From an uncultured Lachnospiraceae bacterium (GTDB lineage Bacteria > Bacillota > Clostridia > Lachnospirales > Lachnospiraceae): a DNA stretch of 64,000 bases. The notes under the pieces were generated by a model. The model saw nothing but the letters and a program-made list of their open reading frames with translations. It searched no databases and was not told the origin of the DNA. The stretch covers positions 806,001 to 870,000 of the forward strand of contig CAJTQI010000001.1 of the NCBI GenBank assembly GCA_910578645.1. The letters run 5' to 3'. Below, in pieces: positions 63,501 through 64,000 of this stretch. The position numbers and the translations under genes were made by a program. Position 1 is the first letter of the stretch; every line of letters begins with the position of its first letter.

Positions 63501-63745
63501 GGTTTGTCTATGAAGTTATCAGCAAAATCCAGACGATGCGTAAAGACGCAGGCTTCGAGGTGATGGACCACATCAAGGTTTCCGTCAACGGCAACGGTAA
63601 AGTGGCTGAGATTGTGAAAAACAATGCGGCGGCTGTTTCCGGCAAGGTGTTAGCGGAGGCGATTGTGACGGAAGAGGAGCTGGCCGTCTCTAAAGAGTGG
63701 AATGTAAACGGCGAGAAGGTTACTATCGGGATTGAAAGGCTGTAA
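60590..63745 (+). CDS. ileS: Isoleucyl-tRNA synthetase
   Basis: Class I synthetase that charges and edits tRNA-Ile. The 1051-aa protein has GKPHIGH (HIGH at residues 55-58), the CP1 editing domain (AWTTTPWTLPSNVAL and GTGIVHIAPAFGEDDAQV), KMSKS at 603-607 in DENGQKMSKSKGNAVDPFE, and a C-terminal anticodon-binding part. Length and the DYPFCWRCDTPLIY block suggest the longer, eukaryote-like IleRS2 form. AGGAAAGGAG precedes ATG 60590; the frame is open to 60506, but that part lies in the leader hairpins. Regulated by the T-box upstream. I see no clear terminator after it. Confidence 0.95.
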   Translation: MYQKVDTSLNFVEREKGVCQFWKDNDIFNKSMEARKEGETYTFYDGPPTANGKPHIGHVLTRVIKDMIPRYRTMKGCMVPRKAGWDTHGLPVELEVEKLLGLDGKEQIEEYGLDPFISKCKESVWKYKGMWEDFSGTVGFWADMDEPYVTYHDDFIESEWWALKQIWDKGLLYKGFKIVPYCPRCGTPLSSHEVAQGYKAVKERSAVVRFKVVGEDAYFLAWTTTPWTLPSNVALCVNPGETYVKVKAADGYTYYMAQALLDNVLGKLAKEDEPAYEVLETYVGTDLEYKEYEPLFVCTGEAAAKQKKKAHFVTCDNYVTMTDGTGIVHIAPAFGEDDAQVGRKYDLPFVQFVDGKGEMTQETPYAGMFVKKADPEILKDLDKEGKLFDAPKFEHDYPFCWRCDTPLIYYARESWFIKMTAVRDDLVRNNKTVNWIPESIGEGRFGNWLENIQDWGISRNRYWGTPLNVWECEGCGHMESVGSREELKRLSGNPAADTVELHRPYIDEITITCPDCGKTMRRVPEVIDCWFDSGAMPFAQHHYPFENKELFEKQFPAQFISEAVDQTRGWFYSLMAESTLLFNKAPFENVIVLGHVQDENGQKMSKSKGNAVDPFEALETYGADAIRWYFYINSAPWLPNRFHGKAVQEGQRKFLGTLWNTYAFFVLYANIDSFDATKYSLDYDKLPVMDKWLLSKLNTVIGEVDTNLDNYRIPEAARALDEFVDEMSNWYVRRSRERFWAKGMEQDKVNAYMTLYTALVTICKCAAPMIPFMTEEIYLNLVKSIDKDAPESIHLCDFPAVDEKMIDKKLEEDMEEVLKIVVMGRAARNAANIKNRQPIGTMFVKADHGLDTFYQDIVEDELNVKKIVFSDDVSAFTSYSFKPQLKTVGPKYGKQLGGIKEYLGAVDGTTAMETLKAEGALKFEVNGTPVELTEGDLLIETAQKDGYVTEADNSVTVVLDTNLSPELIEEGFVYEVISKIQTMRKDAGFEVMDHIKVSVNGNGKVAEIVKNNAAAVSGKVLAEAIVTEEELAVSKEWNVNGEKVTIGIERL

Positions 63746-63973
63746 CGGACATAAAATTATTCTGTAAATACGGTCTGGTACAACAAAATCATTTCACAAA
63801 GTGAAATCCTGTCAGGAATCAGAAAGGGCATGGCCGATGATGGTTCCTGGCATGGATATGGATATTTAGGCACATTTTGTATAGTCAAATGTACGAATAC
63901 AATATATAATAAAAGAATGGAGTTAAGGCAGAAATTGTTATTTAGAACAAGAACAAAACGAGGAGGCACAGAA
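63746..63973. other. Intergenic region after ileS
   Basis: 228 bp without a gene. It contains a small dyad ATTTCACAAAGTGAAAT (63792-63808) and a stem pairing CAGGAA with TTCCTG (about 63815-63850), neither followed by a T-run. The promoter of the next gene is at 63882-63910. Confidence 0.45.
63882..63910 (+). promoter_or_regulatory. Predicted promoter of the right-edge gene
   Basis: TAGTCA (63882-63887), 17-nt spacer, TATAAT (63905-63910). Confidence 0.55.
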
Positions 63974-64000
63974 ATGGCAAAGAAATCTGTAACAACAACC
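63974..64000 (+). CDS. Start of an unidentified gene, cut by the window edge
   Basis: GAGGAGG lies 6-7 nt before ATG 63974, and the frame reads MAKKSVTTT to the last base. The strong ribosome binding site and the promoter upstream support a real gene; nine residues are too few to name it. Confidence 0.6.

Noticed and set aside
1..64000. CRISPR arrays, tRNA/rRNA genes, prophage or complete insertion sequences
   Set aside because: No regularly spaced direct repeats, no cloverleaf-like GTTCRA-bearing segments and no transposase or phage genes were recognised in reading both strands.

Overview
This looks like a chromosomal stretch from a spore-forming, anaerobic, low-to-mid GC Firmicute, most likely a Lachnospiraceae (Clostridia) member. 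I infer this from spoVG and spoVT, a T-box leader for isoleucyl-tRNA synthetase, glgC/glgD pairing, a DnaD/DnaI primosome pair, a membrane-anchored MurF and the C5-pathway siroheme cluster. No rRNA, tRNA or CRISPR array is visible. The left edge (about 1-1135) is markedly AT-richer than the rest and looks like the end of an accessory surface-glycan region.

Layout. 1.2-6.3 kb (minus strand): murC, then a dnaD-dnaI-prs run whose upstream region holds a tight cluster of DnaA-box-like 9-mers. 6.7-9.6 kb: glycogen synthesis (glgC-glgD) and spoVG. 9.8-12.4 kb: an aromatic acid exporter family protein and a sigma factor/RsiV-like anti-sigma pair. 12.5-23.3 kb: housekeeping block pth, mfd, cysteine desulfurase, a 32-aa microprotein, an alpha/beta hydrolase, murF, ddl and spoVT, followed by a convergent C39-like protease-fold protein. 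24-32 kb: oligopeptide-type ABC transporter operon (binding lipoprotein, two ATPases, two permeases) continuing into a histidine phosphatase and an M20 amidohydrolase. 32-41.6 kb: a four-part oxidoreductase (CoA-disulfide-reductase-like, rhodanese, siroheme/4Fe-4S half domain, 2x4Fe-4S ferredoxin) followed by a complete glutamate-to-sirohydrochlorin cluster (hemA, precorrin-2 dehydrogenase, hemC, cobA-hemD fusion, hemB, hemL). The pathway plausibly makes the cofactor that the upstream enzyme needs.

41.6-46.3 kb (minus strand): a zinc-type macrodomain ADP-ribose hydrolase, nicotinate phosphoribosyltransferase, DegV and an Eis-like acetyltransferase, a possible NAD/ADP-ribose salvage operon. 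46.6-55.8 kb: an accessory carbohydrate region with an MFS transporter and a sugar-binding lipoprotein that are both frameshifted exactly at poly-G tracts, an ArsR-type regulator, two sugar ABC permeases, a membrane acyltransferase-like protein and a GH2 glycosidase. It also carries a 301-bp inverted-repeat element. 55.9-59.9 kb (minus strand): a membrane sulfatase-fold transferase, a membrane-anchored MerR regulator and a HIT protein. 60-63.7 kb: a T-box leader and ileS, with an unusual second terminator/antiterminator-like module between them. A new gene begins at the right edge.

The main non-coding signals are the DnaA-box cluster (4796-4911), a small palindromic repeat family present three times in intergenic leaders (12512, 34717, 46515), the 301-bp inverted-repeat element with a possible solo end at 55807, two poly-G frameshift tracts, and the double leader of ileS. 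All coordinates and residue positions are from reading by eye. Family names rest on recognition of motifs and not on searches.
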